A stretch of DNA of 64,000 nt from Bordetella parapertussis (GCA_943331005.2 CALQJX020000007.1:1-64000); one strand, 5' to 3'; shown: positions 35,593 to 47,791, counted from the first letter of the stretch. Program-made: numbers and translations. The notes: generated by a model from the letters alone, not told the origin.

Positions 35593-35976
35593 TTATTTAC
35601 TGCCGGGTAGCCATTTTTCTACTACCGGCATCATCCCGTTGATCACAGAATCCATCTCATCGGGATGGGCTTTGTACCAGATCATGCCCTTCTCGAACTC
35701 TTCTTTGGTAATATGGTGGTGCTCGAAGATGTAGTGATAATAGGCCGCCAGAGAATCTGCATTTTTGGTGCCGCCCTTGTGGGTGCTGTCCAGAACCATA
35801 GTGCTGTATACCTCGGCAATGTTGATGTCGGTGAGTAGCTCCTGCATTTTTTCTCTGGAAACAGGCGCTTGTTTGTTGTCATTCATCTTGCATGAATGGA
35901 GTAACAGCAAAGCAGCAACAGCTGGCAGGAAATAGTGGCGCAAAGCAGTGAAATTACTTATTGAAGAGATCGTCAT
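35593..35976 (-). CDS. DUF4296 lipoprotein
   Basis: A 127-residue lipoprotein with lipobox LLLHSC (Cys near 29) and a helical body (MQELLTDINIAEVYSTMVLD, EEFEKGMIWYKAHPDEMD) typical of DUF4296, a family confined to Bacteroidota with no known function. The start overlaps the stop of the DUF4835 gene by four bases, so the two are translationally coupled and belong to the coaBC transcript. Confidence 0.87.
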   Translation of the reverse strand: MTISSISNFTALRHYFLPAVAALLLLHSCKMNDNKQAPVSREKMQELLTDINIAEVYSTMVLDSTHKGGTKNADSLAAYYHYIFEHHHITKEEFEKGMIWYKAHPDEMDSVINGMMPVVEKWLPGSK

Positions 35977-36902
35977 TTCAGTGCATTGTATTTTGCAGAG
36001 TTGGCAACATCCAGTACCGAAAGCAGGGTGATGTATTGCTGACGCTCTTGTTTAGGGGTCATTTCCAGCAGTCGCAGTATTTCATCGCTCTTGGCGTTGA
36101 AGAGGAACTGCATGAATATGGAACTTGGGTTGTCTTTATTTACTGCATACAGTTTTTTGATGTTGGTGAGTATACGTGTACGTGCCTCAACAGGTTTTGA
36201 TGACATACTGTCGAGACCCTCGCGGTGCATAGTATACCAGAAATTACGAACATCAAGGAAACGCTGATTGAGCATCTGGTCTACCAGCCAGTAGCGGTTG
36301 CGGTTATTTTCAGAAGGTTTCCATCCGCCAATTCCCTTGGTATCTGGTGCATTGTTCACAATGTTCTGTGCCTTTTTGAACAGCGTGGTGCCACCGGCAG
36401 GTGAATAGCTGTCATAGTCGAGCCCCAGCACTATATAAGAATAATAGGCCAGTACGGCAGTAAGGTTGGATGTGAGCGGGTCGAATCCACTAACCCTTGT
36501 TTCATCAAAGTTGAGCGGATTGAAGGGAGAGAATTTGAAAGTAAAATCTTTGTCTACGAAATTGACAATATTGGTGGTGTAGCCCGAATTGTAAACAGGT
36601 CTGGATGCCTGTATGCTGAAAGTGGCGTTGAATGTGTTTGGATCTCCTCCTATATTGTTGGCAGTGAGGTTGATGAAGATATTGCAGTCTATCTTTTCTG
36701 CAGAGGCAAATTCATCGGTTGTCCAGCGACGGCTGTTCATAAATTCGGTAATGGCCCGCTGCATGTTCGTGAACATTTGCGGGTCTACACCGGAACCGGT
36801 GATCTTGTCGCGCATGATGGTGATCTTGCAGTTGAGCTCCTGGGCAAAACCCGGGATACTGCATAACACCAGCATACATATACTAAGCAGTCTTTTCAGC
36901 AT
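35973..36902 (-). CDS. DUF4835 (PorD-type) envelope protein
   Basis: A 309-residue periplasmic protein with signal peptide (about 1-20, ending GFAQ) and the family segments ELNCKITI, ANNIGGDPNTFNATFSIQASRP (with a conserved break) and VLAYYSYIVLGLDYDSYSPAGG. DUF4835 is found across Bacteroidota beside coaBC and is called PorD, a type IX secretion protein, in some annotations; I cannot verify that role here. It overlaps coaBC by 20 bp and the DUF4296 gene by four. Confidence 0.88.
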   Translation of the reverse strand: MLKRLLSICMLVLCSIPGFAQELNCKITIMRDKITGSGVDPQMFTNMQRAITEFMNSRRWTTDEFASAEKIDCNIFINLTANNIGGDPNTFNATFSIQASRPVYNSGYTTNIVNFVDKDFTFKFSPFNPLNFDETRVSGFDPLTSNLTAVLAYYSYIVLGLDYDSYSPAGGTTLFKKAQNIVNNAPDTKGIGGWKPSENNRNRYWLVDQMLNQRFLDVRNFWYTMHREGLDSMSSKPVEARTRILTNIKKLYAVNKDNPSSIFMQFLFNAKSDEILRLLEMTPKQERQQYITLLSVLDVANSAKYNALK

Positions 36903-38106
36903 ATCTCAATTGGGTAATATGGTCAACTATAGCTGTTGCGGCATCACGTTTGCTTTGCAACTCCAGCGGTGACACACTGCCGTCTTTTCCGAGCAGGGTG
37001 ATCTTGTTGGTGTCGTGCCCGAAACCGGCCCCCTCGTCTTTGAGCGAGTTCAATACGATCATATCGGCATTTTTGCCGTTCAGTTTCTTACGGGCATTTT
37101 CTACCTCATTCTCAGTTTCCAGCGCAAAGCCAACTAACGTTTGCCAGGGCTGTTTTATTTTGCCTAGTGCTGCCAGCAGGTCTTTAGTGCGGGTCAGGGT
37201 GAGGCTCAATTCGTCCTGTCCGTCTACTTTTTTTATTTTATTGGTCGCCTGTGTGGCTGGTTTGTAGTCAGCTACAGCTGCTGCCAGAACGGCTATGTCT
37301 GTTTCTTTGCCCAATACCATTCCGGCTTCATACATTTCTTCCGCACTTTCCACGCTTATCACACTTATGGCATGATTTTGTGGTCTGCGCTCCACAGGGC
37401 CGGTAATAAGTGTCACCACTGCGCCTGCTGCTGCCAATGCCTCGGCAATAGCTATGCCCATGCGACCGGTAGAGAAATTTCCTATAAAACGTACCGGATC
37501 CAGTCGCTCGTAAGTAGGCCCGGCTGTTACCATAGCCTTCAAACCTTTAAGTGGTTTGTGGGCTGCTCCGGCAAGGAATGAACCAAGCATTGCGGTTATA
37601 TTCTCTGGCTCAGCCATACGGCCTTCGCCAACCAGTCCGCTGGCCAGTTCGCCAAATTCTGTAGGTATGATGTGGTTGCCGTAGTCCTGTAGTCTTTTGA
37701 TGTTGGCGCGGGTAGAGGGGTGTTTCCACATATCCTCGTCCATAGCCGGAGCCACAAATACAGGACACCTGGCAGAGAGATAAACTGCACATACTATATT
37801 ATCGCACAGGCCATTGGCAAGCTTACCCAAAGTGTTGGCACTGCATGGTGCTATCAGCATCAAATCGGCCCAGAGACCCAGTGCCACATGGTTGTTCCAG
37901 GTTGCGCCATCGGTAACACTATGCAATACCGGTTTGCCCGATACTGTTGATAATGACAGAGGGGTAACGAAATGAGCTCCCGCATCGGTAAGCAATACCT
38001 GCACCTCTGCGCCCGCCTTTACCAGTAGTCTTACCAGTTGCGGGGTCTTATATGCTGCTATACTGCCGGTAACGGCCAGAACTATCTTTTTGCCTTTCAG
38101 AGACAT
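36883..38106 (-). CDS. coaBC: Phosphopantothenoylcysteine decarboxylase/synthase
   Basis: Bifunctional coenzyme A biosynthesis enzyme of 407 residues. The N-terminal CoaC flavoprotein domain shows VTGSIAAYKTPQLVRLL, the catalytic HVALG-type region and PAMDEDMWKHPS. The C-terminal CoaB ligase domain begins near 190 with VTAGPTYERLDPVRFIGN and contains NKIKKVD and TENEVENARKKL. Full-length. First gene of an overlapping set with DUF4835 and DUF4296, an arrangement conserved in the phylum. Confidence 0.96.
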   Translation of the reverse strand: MSLKGKKIVLAVTGSIAAYKTPQLVRLLVKAGAEVQVLLTDAGAHFVTPLSLSTVSGKPVLHSVTDGATWNNHVALGLWADLMLIAPCSANTLGKLANGLCDNIVCAVYLSARCPVFVAPAMDEDMWKHPSTRANIKRLQDYGNHIIPTEFGELASGLVGEGRMAEPENITAMLGSFLAGAAHKPLKGLKAMVTAGPTYERLDPVRFIGNFSTGRMGIAIAEALAAAGAVVTLITGPVERRPQNHAISVISVESAEEMYEAGMVLGKETDIAVLAAAVADYKPATQATNKIKKVDGQDELSLTLTRTKDLLAALGKIKQPWQTLVGFALETENEVENARKKLNGKNADMIVLNSLKDEGAGFGHDTNKITLLGKDGSVSPLELQSKRDAATAIVDHITQLRYAEKTA

Positions 38107-38259
38107 ATCGATGCAAGTTACAGAAGTATAAAATCAAAATGGAACTACGGCCATCGTCTTAAGTATTTTTTGCACATTTTTTTGGTTAAAAAGAGGGTGC
38201 TGCCCGTTATACCAATGCCTTTGACTAATTTTGGGGGCTTAATAGCAACAGATCTGCAA

Positions 38260-38267
38260 TATATTTG
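38260..38267 (+). promoter_or_regulatory. -7 box of M1 peptidase gene
   Basis: TATATTTG matches TAnnTTTG exactly and lies 30 bp before the ATG at 38297. The GTG that could start a longer frame overlaps this box. Confidence 0.55.
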
Positions 38268-38296
38268 TGTCGATCTATAATAGGAAAAGGATTTAT

Positions 38297-40180
38297 ATGT
38301 TCAAAAAAGCCGGTATTTATTTATTGCTTGCGGTATCGCTCACAGCTTGTAAGAACAAGACAAAAGAGCCTGCCAGCACACTTATAAAGGTAGACCCAAA
38401 AGAATGGGTAGATGAGCACACGCTCTCTAATGCCGACAGTGTGCAGGTAAAACACCTGCATCTGGATATAGGCGTGGATATGGACAGGAAACAGATAAGC
38501 GGTAGCGCCACCTGGACCATAGCCAACGATCATGGCATGAAGGAACTGGTACTGGATACCTATGATCTTACCATTGACAGTACATTGGTAGACGGGGTGA
38601 AGGTGGATAATAAGCTCGATGGTATGATCACCTATCTGGGTAGGGCGCTGCATATACCAATTGCCGCAGGCAGCAAAAGTGTTGTGGTCTATTACAAGAC
38701 CGGACCGGGTGCCAAGGCATTGCAGTGGTTGTCTCCGCAGCAAACACACGACAAGAAATTTCCATTCCTCTACACACAATCTGAGGCGATCTATGCGCGT
38801 TCCTGGATTCCATGTCCCGATGGGCCAGGCATCAGGTTCACTTACTCTGCAAGGGTAAAGGTGCCCAAGGGATTGCTGGCGCTGATGAGTGCCGAAAACT
38901 CTGATATAGTGAACGATAGTGGTATCTACCGTTTCAGGATGCAGCAACCAATACCTGCCTATCTTATGGCGTTGGCTGTTGGTGATCTGGAATTCAGAGG
39001 TATAGATGATCGTACGGGTGTGTATGCTGAAAAGGGCATGATAGACAAGGCTCGTTGGGAGTTTGAGAATGTGGGCAGAATGGTTGGTACTGCAGAACAG
39101 CTTTATGGTCCTTACAGGTGGGGTAGGTACGATGTACTGGTTTGTCCTCCTGGTTTTCCGATCGGTGGTATGGAAAACCCCAGACTTACTTTCTGTACAC
39201 CATCTATCATAGCGGGCGACAGATCTCTGGTGAGTCTTATAGCGCATGAGCTGGCACATAGCTGGAGTGGCAATCTGGTAACAAATGCTACCTGGAACGA
39301 CTTCTGGCTGAATGAAGGTTTTACCAATTACTTCGAGCGCCGCATAATGGAGCAGATGATGGGCGAAAGCTACTCTGACATGTTATGGGAACTGGGTTAT
39401 CAGGATCTGGAAAGTACGGTGACTCATTTCGGACCAAAGAGTAGGGAAACATGGCTGAAGCTAAGCCTGAATGGCAAAGATCCTGATGATGGCATGAACG
39501 ATATTCCTTATGAAAAGGGCTGCCACTTCCTGAGGCTGATAGAGAAAAAAGCAGGTCGCGACAGGTTCGATAAGTTCCTGATGAAGTACTTCAATGCGCA
39601 CGCTTTCAAAACAGTTACTACAGAGACATTCTTAAACTACATGGATACCTGCCTTATAAAGCAGGACACTACATTGCGCAAAAGCCTGCACATAGAAGAA
39701 TGGGTTTATGGTCCGGGTATTCCGTCGAACTGCCCGCGTGCCGGACATGAGCTGTTCAATAAAGTGGATCTGGACAGAGAGAAATTCCTGAATGGCCTGG
39801 ACCCAAAAGAGATGGCGTTTGTAAACTGGAGCACACACGAATGGCTGCACTTCCTGAGGGGTATGCCCGAAGGTTTGATGCCTTCTCAGATGAATGCACT
39901 GGATGATGCCTTCCATTTTACCAACACCAACAACAGCGAAATTGCGGCCATGTGGTTCATTCTGGCCATACGCACCAATTATTATCAGGCTTACCCGGCC
40001 ATGGAGCGTTTCCTGAGTACTATAGGAAGGCGTAAATTCCTGGAACCATTGTATACCGAAATGATGCGTGCACCCAATGGTGAAGAAATGGCCAAACGCA
40101 TTTATGGCCGTTACAAGCACAATTATCATCCGCTGGCACAGGAAAGCCTGGATGAGATCGTGTTGAAGATCAATCATTGA
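38297..40180 (+). CDS. M1 family aminopeptidase, leukotriene A4 hydrolase-like lipoprotein
   Basis: A 627-residue zinc aminopeptidase, probably lipid-anchored (signal with lipobox SLTAC, Cys 18). GGMENP at about 290-295 is the substrate-binding exopeptidase motif; HELAH with H317, E318, H321 and the distal E340 in WLNEGFTNYFE form the zinc site. The order and the C-terminal helical domain resemble LTA4-hydrolase-type M1 enzymes. The ATG at 38297 gives the lipoprotein signal; the longer GTG frame is rejected. A terminator follows, inside the convergent queG coding sequence. Confidence 0.93.
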   Translation: MFKKAGIYLLLAVSLTACKNKTKEPASTLIKVDPKEWVDEHTLSNADSVQVKHLHLDIGVDMDRKQISGSATWTIANDHGMKELVLDTYDLTIDSTLVDGVKVDNKLDGMITYLGRALHIPIAAGSKSVVVYYKTGPGAKALQWLSPQQTHDKKFPFLYTQSEAIYARSWIPCPDGPGIRFTYSARVKVPKGLLALMSAENSDIVNDSGIYRFRMQQPIPAYLMALAVGDLEFRGIDDRTGVYAEKGMIDKARWEFENVGRMVGTAEQLYGPYRWGRYDVLVCPPGFPIGGMENPRLTFCTPSIIAGDRSLVSLIAHELAHSWSGNLVTNATWNDFWLNEGFTNYFERRIMEQMMGESYSDMLWELGYQDLESTVTHFGPKSRETWLKLSLNGKDPDDGMNDIPYEKGCHFLRLIEKKAGRDRFDKFLMKYFNAHAFKTVTTETFLNYMDTCLIKQDTTLRKSLHIEEWVYGPGIPSNCPRAGHELFNKVDLDREKFLNGLDPKEMAFVNWSTHEWLHFLRGMPEGLMPSQMNALDDAFHFTNTNNSEIAAMWFILAIRTNYYQAYPAMERFLSTIGRRKFLEPLYTEMMRAPNGEEMAKRIYGRYKHNYHPLAQESLDEIVLKINH

Positions 40181-40196
40181 TCAAATACAAACGATA

Positions 40197-41138
40197 TTAT
40201 TCCGGATATAGGAGCCTCAGGGCTCCTATATTTTTTTGTATACCCCTCCATTTACTGCGTTTCAGGGGCGACTTGCGGAAAACCTTATTAAAAGTTTCTT
40301 CGCTCATGTCTTCCCATTCCCGTAGCGATAGGTTCAGGATCTCTGGTATGGGTGTGAAGTTTGGCTCGGCATGCGGTTTGGAAAATCTGTTCCACGGGCA
40401 TACATCCTGACATACATCGCAGCCAAACATCCATCCGTCCATTTTGGGTTGGAGGTCTGCCGGTAGCAATGCGTCTTTCAGTTCTATAGTAAGGTAGGAG
40501 ATACATTTACTGCCATCTACTTCCGTAGGAGAAACTATCGCCTGTGTCGGACATTCGTCTATGCAGCGGGTGCAGGTGCCGCAATGATTGGTAGCAAAGG
40601 GTGCATCTGCAATAAGATCCAGATCTGTAATAAGAGTAGCAATAAAGAAAAAGGAGCCAGAATGACGGGTGAGCATATTGCCGTTCTTTCCTATCCACCC
40701 CAGTCCGCTGCGCACTGCCCAGCTACGTTCCAGCACAGGCGCACTATCTACAAAACCCCGGCCATTTACTTCGCCTATATTGGTTTGTATATAGTCCAGC
40801 AATTCGTTCAGCTTTTCTCTGATAACGAAGTGATAGTCTGTTCCCCAGGCATACTTTGCAATTTTGGGAGCATGGTCCTGTTGTTGTTCTGTTGGGTAGT
40901 AATTGAGCAGTAAAGTGATCACAGATCGGGCGCCGGGTACCAGCTTTCTGGGGTCTGTTCGCAGATCGAAGTGGTTTTCCATATACTGCATTTTACCCTG
41001 GTGCCCCTTGCTGAGCCATTTTTCCAGTCGGCGGGCATCATCATCAAGCTGTGTTGCCACGGCTATGCCGCAGCTACTGAACCCAAGCCGTTCAGCTTCG
41101 GATCTGATAAGTGATGTGTTTTTTTCTGCCTGCAGCAA
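40197..41138 (-). CDS. queG: Epoxyqueuosine reductase
   Basis: Last enzyme of queuosine biosynthesis, reducing epoxyqueuosine in tRNA with cobalamin and two 4Fe-4S clusters. The N-terminal region contains [20 protein letters not shown], the C-terminal ferredoxin motifs are [12 protein letters not shown] and [11 protein letters not shown]. 313 residues is normal. The start is TTG at 41138; reading upstream gives no ATG before an in-frame stop. The last codons overlap a plus-strand terminator hairpin. Confidence 0.94.
   Translation of the reverse strand: MLQAEKNTSLIRSEAERLGFSSCGIAVATQLDDDARRLEKWLSKGHQGKMQYMENHFDLRTDPRKLVPGARSVITLLLNYYPTEQQQDHAPKIAKYAWGTDYHFVIREKLNELLDYIQTNIGEVNGRGFVDSAPVLERSWAVRSGLGWIGKNGNMLTRHSGSFFFIATLITDLDLIADAPFATNHCGTCTRCIDECPTQAIVSPTEVDGSKCISYLTIELKDALLPADLQPKMDGWMFGCDVCQDVCPWNRFSKPHAEPNFTPIPEILNLSLREWEDMSEETFNKVFRKSPLKRSKWRGIQKNIGALRLLYPE
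40207..40237 (+). terminator. Terminator of M1 peptidase gene, within queG coding sequence
   Basis: Ten-base-pair stem TATAGGAGCC / GGCTCCTATA with TCAG loop, followed by seven T, all inside the final codons of queG on the other strand. Confidence 0.9.
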
Positions 41139-41198
41139 AGTATTGATTTCTGACTGTAAATATCACTAATTCGCTGCAATGTATAGGTATATAAAGTA

Positions 41199-41233
41199 CT
41201 ACTGCCCGTAATCTTACAGAAAACGGGCAGTAG
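41199..41233 (-). terminator. Probable terminator of pepD
   Basis: Perfect 11-bp stem CTACTGCCCGT / ACGGGCAGTAG with a 13-base loop, 25 bp downstream of the pepD stop on the minus strand. No long T run follows, so efficiency is uncertain. Confidence 0.6.
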
Positions 41234-41257
41234 CAGTATTAGCAGTAAATAGTTTGC

Positions 41258-42718
41258 TTAGTTTTTGGTTGGTATCCTTTTCAGCGTTTCAAGCAGGTAT
41301 TTCCAGAATTTCTGAACAGAAGATATCTGTACACATTCGTCGGGAGAGTGCGCACCGGTAATATTGGGGCCAAAAGAGATCATCTGCATACCCGGATAGT
41401 TGGTGCCTAAAATGCCACATTCCAGTCCCGCATGTACAGCATTTACATGCGCTGGTTCGTTGAACATCTCTTTATACAGCTCAGACATCAGTTTTATGAT
41501 CGGTGCATCGGGGCGGGGCTGCCATCCCGGGTAAATACCGCTATAGCTCAGTTGCGCATCCATCAGTTCGAAAGCACTGCCTATAGCATCTGCCAGATCA
41601 TATTTTTCGCTGTCCACAGAGCTGCGGGTGAGGCACTGAAGGCTGTAATTGCCATCGGCAACAAGTATACGTGCCACATTATTGGAGCTTTGTACCAGTC
41701 CGCTTATTTCAGGACTCATACGGTATATGCCGTTAGGGCAAGCATACACCGAACGAAGTAATTTGTGTTGAAATCCGGCATCCATAACATGAGCAGGCAC
41801 ATCGGCTTTGTCTATGATTACGGACAGTTTAGCGTCAGTGACTTTATATTCATCGGTAAGAAGAGTAGTTAATGCTGCTACTGCTTCCTCTATAGCTGAC
41901 GCATGAGCGCTGTCTGCCACAATAACAGAAACAGACTCGCGAGGAATTGCATTGCGCAGGCTGCCCCCGTTGATACCTGATATACTGATGCCGTATTCTT
42001 TGGTCAGTTTCAGCAGTATGCGGTTCATGATCTTATTGGCATTGCCCCTGCCCAGGTGGATATCGCCACCCGAGTGACCACCTGTAAGACCCTTTACAGT
42101 AATACGATACGCACTGTTGCCGGTAGGCGCTACCTGTGTATAGCTACCTGTAGCTGTAACATCTATACCTCCTGCACAGCCTATGGTCAATTCGTTATCT
42201 GCTTCGGTATCAAGGTTCAGTAGCATTTTGCCAGAGAGTAAGCCACCCTTCAGCGACAATGCCCCGGTCATGCCCGTCTCTTCATCTATAGTGAATAATG
42301 CTTCTATTGCCGGATGAGGTATGTTGTCTGATGCAAGAAGCGTCATAATGGTAGCAACACCAATACCATTGTCGGCACCCAGGGTGGTTCCCTTTGCCCT
42401 TACAAAATCTCCATCCACATACATTTCTATGCCCTGTGTATCGAAGTTGAAGGTGGTATCGCTGTTTTTCTGGTGCACCATATCCAGATGGCTTTGCATA
42501 ACTATGGTCTCACGGTCTTCCATGCCCTTGCTGGCAGGCTTCTTTATTATTACGTTGCCGGCCTGGTCTACCAAAGTTTCCAGGTTCAGGCTTTCACCAA
42601 AAGCTTTTACAAAAGCAATTACTCTTTCTTCTTTTTTAGAAGGGCGGGGTACTGCATTCAGGTCGGCAAAGTGATGCCACATTGCACTTGGTTCCAGATT
42701 TCTTACTTGATCGTTCAT
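41258..42718 (-). CDS. pepD: Aminoacyl-histidine dipeptidase PepD
   Basis: Cytosolic M20-family dimetal dipeptidase of 486 residues acting on Xaa-His and similar dipeptides. Metal ligands are visible in VMQSHLDMVHQK, the bridging Asp in GTTLGADNGIGV and the catalytic Glu pair in TIDEETGMTGA; GLTGGHSGGDIHLGRGNA is the lid-domain histidine region. The ATG at 42718 is used rather than a TTG three codons upstream. Confidence 0.94.
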   Translation of the reverse strand: MNDQVRNLEPSAMWHHFADLNAVPRPSKKEERVIAFVKAFGESLNLETLVDQAGNVIIKKPASKGMEDRETIVMQSHLDMVHQKNSDTTFNFDTQGIEMYVDGDFVRAKGTTLGADNGIGVATIMTLLASDNIPHPAIEALFTIDEETGMTGALSLKGGLLSGKMLLNLDTEADNELTIGCAGGIDVTATGSYTQVAPTGNSAYRITVKGLTGGHSGGDIHLGRGNANKIMNRILLKLTKEYGISISGINGGSLRNAIPRESVSVIVADSAHASAIEEAVAALTTLLTDEYKVTDAKLSVIIDKADVPAHVMDAGFQHKLLRSVYACPNGIYRMSPEISGLVQSSNNVARILVADGNYSLQCLTRSSVDSEKYDLADAIGSAFELMDAQLSYSGIYPGWQPRPDAPIIKLMSELYKEMFNEPAHVNAVHAGLECGILGTNYPGMQMISFGPNITGAHSPDECVQISSVQKFWKYLLETLKRIPTKN

Positions 42719-42784
42719 GTCAGTCAATTTCGTGCAACTAAATTAAGAAGTATTGAGCTAACTGGAGGGGGGAGTTTTCTGTGG

Positions 42785-42940
42785 TTATGTGTTTCGTGAC
42801 TTGCGGCAGGCATCACTGCAGTATTTTACCTCATCCCATACTTTCTCCCATTTCTTTCGCCAGCTGAAAGGCCTGTTACATACAATGCAGTTCTTTGCAG
42901 GCAGATCTCCCTTTTTAACTGTTTTATTGTTTTGCCGCAT
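42785..42940 (-). CDS. DUF2256 small zinc-ribbon-like protein
   Basis: A 51-residue protein reading from ATG at 42940. The segment [19 protein letters not shown] followed by [11 protein letters not shown] is the DUF2256 signature, with CxxC and CxxxC pairs that should bind zinc. DUF2256 genes commonly sit with TIGR03643 and photolyase/cryptochrome genes; here the TIGR03643 gene is two genes upstream on the same strand and no photolyase is present. Function unknown. It begins 27 bp after the flavin reductase stop. Confidence 0.88.
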   Translation of the reverse strand: MRQNNKTVKKGDLPAKNCIVCNRPFSWRKKWEKVWDEVKYCSDACRKSRNT

Positions 42941-42966
42941 GAATGAGCATTCTTTGTGTTGTTTGC

Positions 42967-43605
42967 CTATAATATGGTTGGTACTGTATCTGGTTTGGCA
43001 TAAGAAAGACGTGCAATGCGGTTGGTCGTATGATAACTATCCAATCCTGAGCATGTTACTGTTCCTGCCTTTTCCAGATCCACAAATCCATCTGCCATTA
43101 TCGCCTTTTCAGGTACGGACACGTATTTTATCTCTGCAAGCAGCATAATAGTGCCGTTTCGTTCTATATCTATCTTCTGGCGGAAAGCGGCTCCGATCTT
43201 GATATGACTTTCTTTCACGAATGGTGCATAGAATCCGGGTTTTATTTCCTCAGTTAGTCCAGTTGCATCAAATTCTGATACTTCAGCCGGGTATCTTGCA
43301 GATGCCTGATGAGCTGCTTTATAAAAAGATTCAGCTACATGATTCACGGTAAAGACCCTTGATGACAGAATATTTGATAATGTATGACGCTCCACTGTAT
43401 CAGGCCTGAATATGAGACCGAACAGGGGAGGATTTGCGCCAATGTGAAACAATGAACTGAAAGGCGCCAGGTTGGAACTGCCATTCAGGTTGCGGCTTCC
43501 CACCAAAACCAGACTTTTGAAGCCACCCAGCGAATTGATGAAAGCAGCTCTGTAGCGCTGTTCCCAACCCTGAATATCTGTTTTGTTGAATGCTAAATTT
43601 GACAT
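42967..43605 (-). CDS. Flavin reductase-like FMN-binding protein
   Basis: A 212-residue split-barrel flavoprotein. [30 protein letters not shown], interrupted at the conserved NLAPFS, and [17 protein letters not shown] match the flavin reductase-like domain. The start is placed at the ATG at 43605 ([14 protein letters not shown]); the frame stays open to 43740 but that part is low-complexity Thr/Asn and unlike the family. It lies between the TIGR03643 and DUF2256 genes. Confidence 0.88.
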   Translation of the reverse strand: MSNLAFNKTDIQGWEQRYRAAFINSLGGFKSLVLVGSRNLNGSSNLAPFSSLFHIGANPPLFGLIFRPDTVERHTLSNILSSRVFTVNHVAESFYKAAHQASARYPAEVSEFDATGLTEEIKPGFYAPFVKESHIKIGAAFRQKIDIERNGTIMLLAEIKYVSVPEKAIMADGFVDLEKAGTVTCSGLDSYHTTNRIARLSYAKPDTVPTIL

Positions 43606-43654
43606 TTGAGTGTGTGTTAATGTGTGATTAGTATTGTCTTGAGTTGTGTTGCTA

Positions 43655-44023
43655 TTATCTTTTCGAAATTCTGTTGTTGCTGATAGCTCTCTGTCTGTCG
43701 CATTTGAAGCGGGTAATATCTGCAGAACGCAATTGCGCATGTTTGGTACTGCAGGCCTCTACGCGTTTTCGCCAGTTTTTGTAACTGCTAAAGCGCAATT
43801 CCCGCTTCATGAGCTTCCTTACTTCTGATTCTGACAAGCCAAACTGATGTTGAATAGCATCAAATGGCGTTCTGTCCTCCCATGCCATTTCGATTATTCT
43901 ATCTATATCACCTTCACTCAGTTGTTTCTTTTCTGTATTATGTTCTGTAAGCTCAGAAAAATCGTAGGAAGCAGGAGAGGGTAGGTCACTATAGTAGCAG
44001 TAGTTTATATTATCATCAATCAT
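43655..44023 (-). CDS. TIGR03643 family protein
   Basis: A 122-residue protein. The core LSEGDIDRIIEMAWEDRTPF and LSESEVRKLMKRELRFSSY followed by WRKRVEACSTKHAQLR is the TIGR03643 signature, a predicted helix-turn-helix-like fold. The N-terminal 35 and C-terminal 20 residues are extra. Family members are usually near DUF2256 and photolyase genes and may belong to a light- or redox-linked set, but no function has been shown. First gene of the three-gene minus-strand cluster. Confidence 0.87.
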   Translation of the reverse strand: MIDDNINYCYYSDLPSPASYDFSELTEHNTEKKQLSEGDIDRIIEMAWEDRTPFDAIQHQFGLSESEVRKLMKRELRFSSYKNWRKRVEACSTKHAQLRSADITRFKCDRQRAISNNRISKR

Positions 44024-44284
44024 AATTGTAGGTTTTATTCTGCTGCACTAAAACACTTAATTGAATTCTGTTTAAATAAAAACTAAAATAGTTAAACAAA
44101 AGTAATGCCTTTATAGCTTCCAAATATCAAGAACTATAATTGTTAACTAATAATTGTCTTTTGCATATCTTATTTAATCTGTTTGATTGGTTTTCTATAT
44201 ACTAATTTGGAAGTACACTTATTCATCGTAATATTGCAATGAATAGTTTTCTGTCTTCCTTAAAGAAAGTTGTTCTTAAAATTT
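44024..44284. other. AT-rich divergent promoter region
   Basis: About 260 bp between the divergent TIGR03643 and ACR3 genes, very AT-rich. No gene or RNA is seen. Both promoters must lie here, but no perfect TAnnTTTG box was found by eye. Confidence 0.45.
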
Positions 44285-45361
44285 ATGTCTGCAAATAATT
44301 GCGCCCCTGCGCACGAACGAAAGAAACTTGGTTTCCTGGACAGGTACCTGACTTTATGGATATTTATGGCAATGGCCATAGGGGTTAGTATTGGCTATTT
44401 TATACCTTCATCATCAGGTTTCATCAATTCATTTTCAAGCGGTACTACGAATATTCCACTTGCTATTGGCTTGATACTGATGATGTATCCGCCATTTACC
44501 AAGGTGAGATACGACAAACTGAAGGATGTTTTCAGCAACACAAAGATCCTGGTTGCATCTCTATTGCTGAACTGGGTAATAGGGCCCGTACTTATGTTTA
44601 TACTGGCAGTAGTATTCCTGCACAACCAGCCCGAATACATGGTGGGGCTGATACTGATAGGTCTGGCAAGGTGTATAGCCATGGTCATAGTATGGAATGA
44701 ACTGGCTGAGGGTAGCAGGGAATATGCTGCCGGTCTGGTGGCTCTGAATAGCATTTTTCAGGTATTGCTTTATAGTGTATATGCCTATGTTTTTGTGACC
44801 TTATTGCCTCCATATTTTGGTATCAAAGGAATGGATATAAACATTACCATCGGTCAGATAGCTGAGAGTGTGGCCATATACCTGGGTGTGCCTTTTCTGG
44901 CCGGTTTCCTTACCAGAGCACTTTTACTGAAAGCAAAGGGTGAAGAGTGGTATCAAAACAAATTCATTCCTTTTGTATCGCCCATCACACTTATAGCATT
45001 ATTGTTTACCATAGTGGTCATGTTCAGTCTGAAAGGGCAACTGATAGTGCAGATACCATTTGATGTTTTGCGCATAGCATTACCGCTGGTCATCTATTTT
45101 GCTGTTATGTTCCTGGTTAGCTTTTTTCTGGGCAAGAAGATGGGAGCCGATTACAGTACCAATACATCTATTGCATTTACTGCTGCCGGCAACAATTTCG
45201 AGCTGGCAATTGCGGTCGCAATAGGTATTTTTGGTATCAATAGCGGAGAGGCTTTTGCAGGGGTTATAGGTCCCCTTGTAGAGGTGCCTGCGCTTATAAT
45301 TCTGGTGAATGTAGCATTCTGGCTGAGAGATAAATATTATTCTCCAAAACAGGTTGCCTAA
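44285..45361 (+). CDS. arsB: ACR3 family arsenite efflux transporter
   Basis: Ten-helix inner-membrane arsenite exporter of 358 residues. [18 protein letters not shown] near residue 130 carries the conserved cysteine required for transport, and [18 protein letters not shown] is the second signature helix pair. The ATG at 44285 is preferred to the in-frame TTG at 44270. No arsR, arsC or arsM is adjacent, so regulation and arsenate reduction must be encoded elsewhere. The symbol follows the common use for ACR3-type ArsB. Confidence 0.93.
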   Translation: MSANNCAPAHERKKLGFLDRYLTLWIFMAMAIGVSIGYFIPSSSGFINSFSSGTTNIPLAIGLILMMYPPFTKVRYDKLKDVFSNTKILVASLLLNWVIGPVLMFILAVVFLHNQPEYMVGLILIGLARCIAMVIVWNELAEGSREYAAGLVALNSIFQVLLYSVYAYVFVTLLPPYFGIKGMDINITIGQIAESVAIYLGVPFLAGFLTRALLLKAKGEEWYQNKFIPFVSPITLIALLFTIVVMFSLKGQLIVQIPFDVLRIALPLVIYFAVMFLVSFFLGKKMGADYSTNTSIAFTAAGNNFELAIAVAIGIFGINSGEAFAGVIGPLVEVPALIILVNVAFWLRDKYYSPKQVA

Positions 45362-45394
45362 CTACAATTCTTTCTTCAGAGATCTTGACTAGAT

Positions 45395-45430
45395 ACGCGC
45401 AAAACCCGCCACTAGGCGGGTTTTGCGCGT
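45395..45430. terminator. Terminator after ACR3 gene
   Basis: Perfect 16-bp stem ACGCGCAAAACCCGCC / GGCGGGTTTTGCGCGT with an ACTA loop. The inner GC part followed by TTTT can act alone as a terminator in either direction. Confidence 0.85.
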
Positions 45431-45465
45431 GTATGTTTAATAGAAATGATTCTGGTCAGATATAG

Positions 45466-47763
<2,298 letters not shown>

Positions 47764-47791
47764 TTTCCGATCTTACAATCGTATTAACTGC

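Noticed and set aside
38321..39259. 312-codon minus-strand open frame
   Set aside because: Opposite the M1 peptidase gene, which has complete catalytic motifs.
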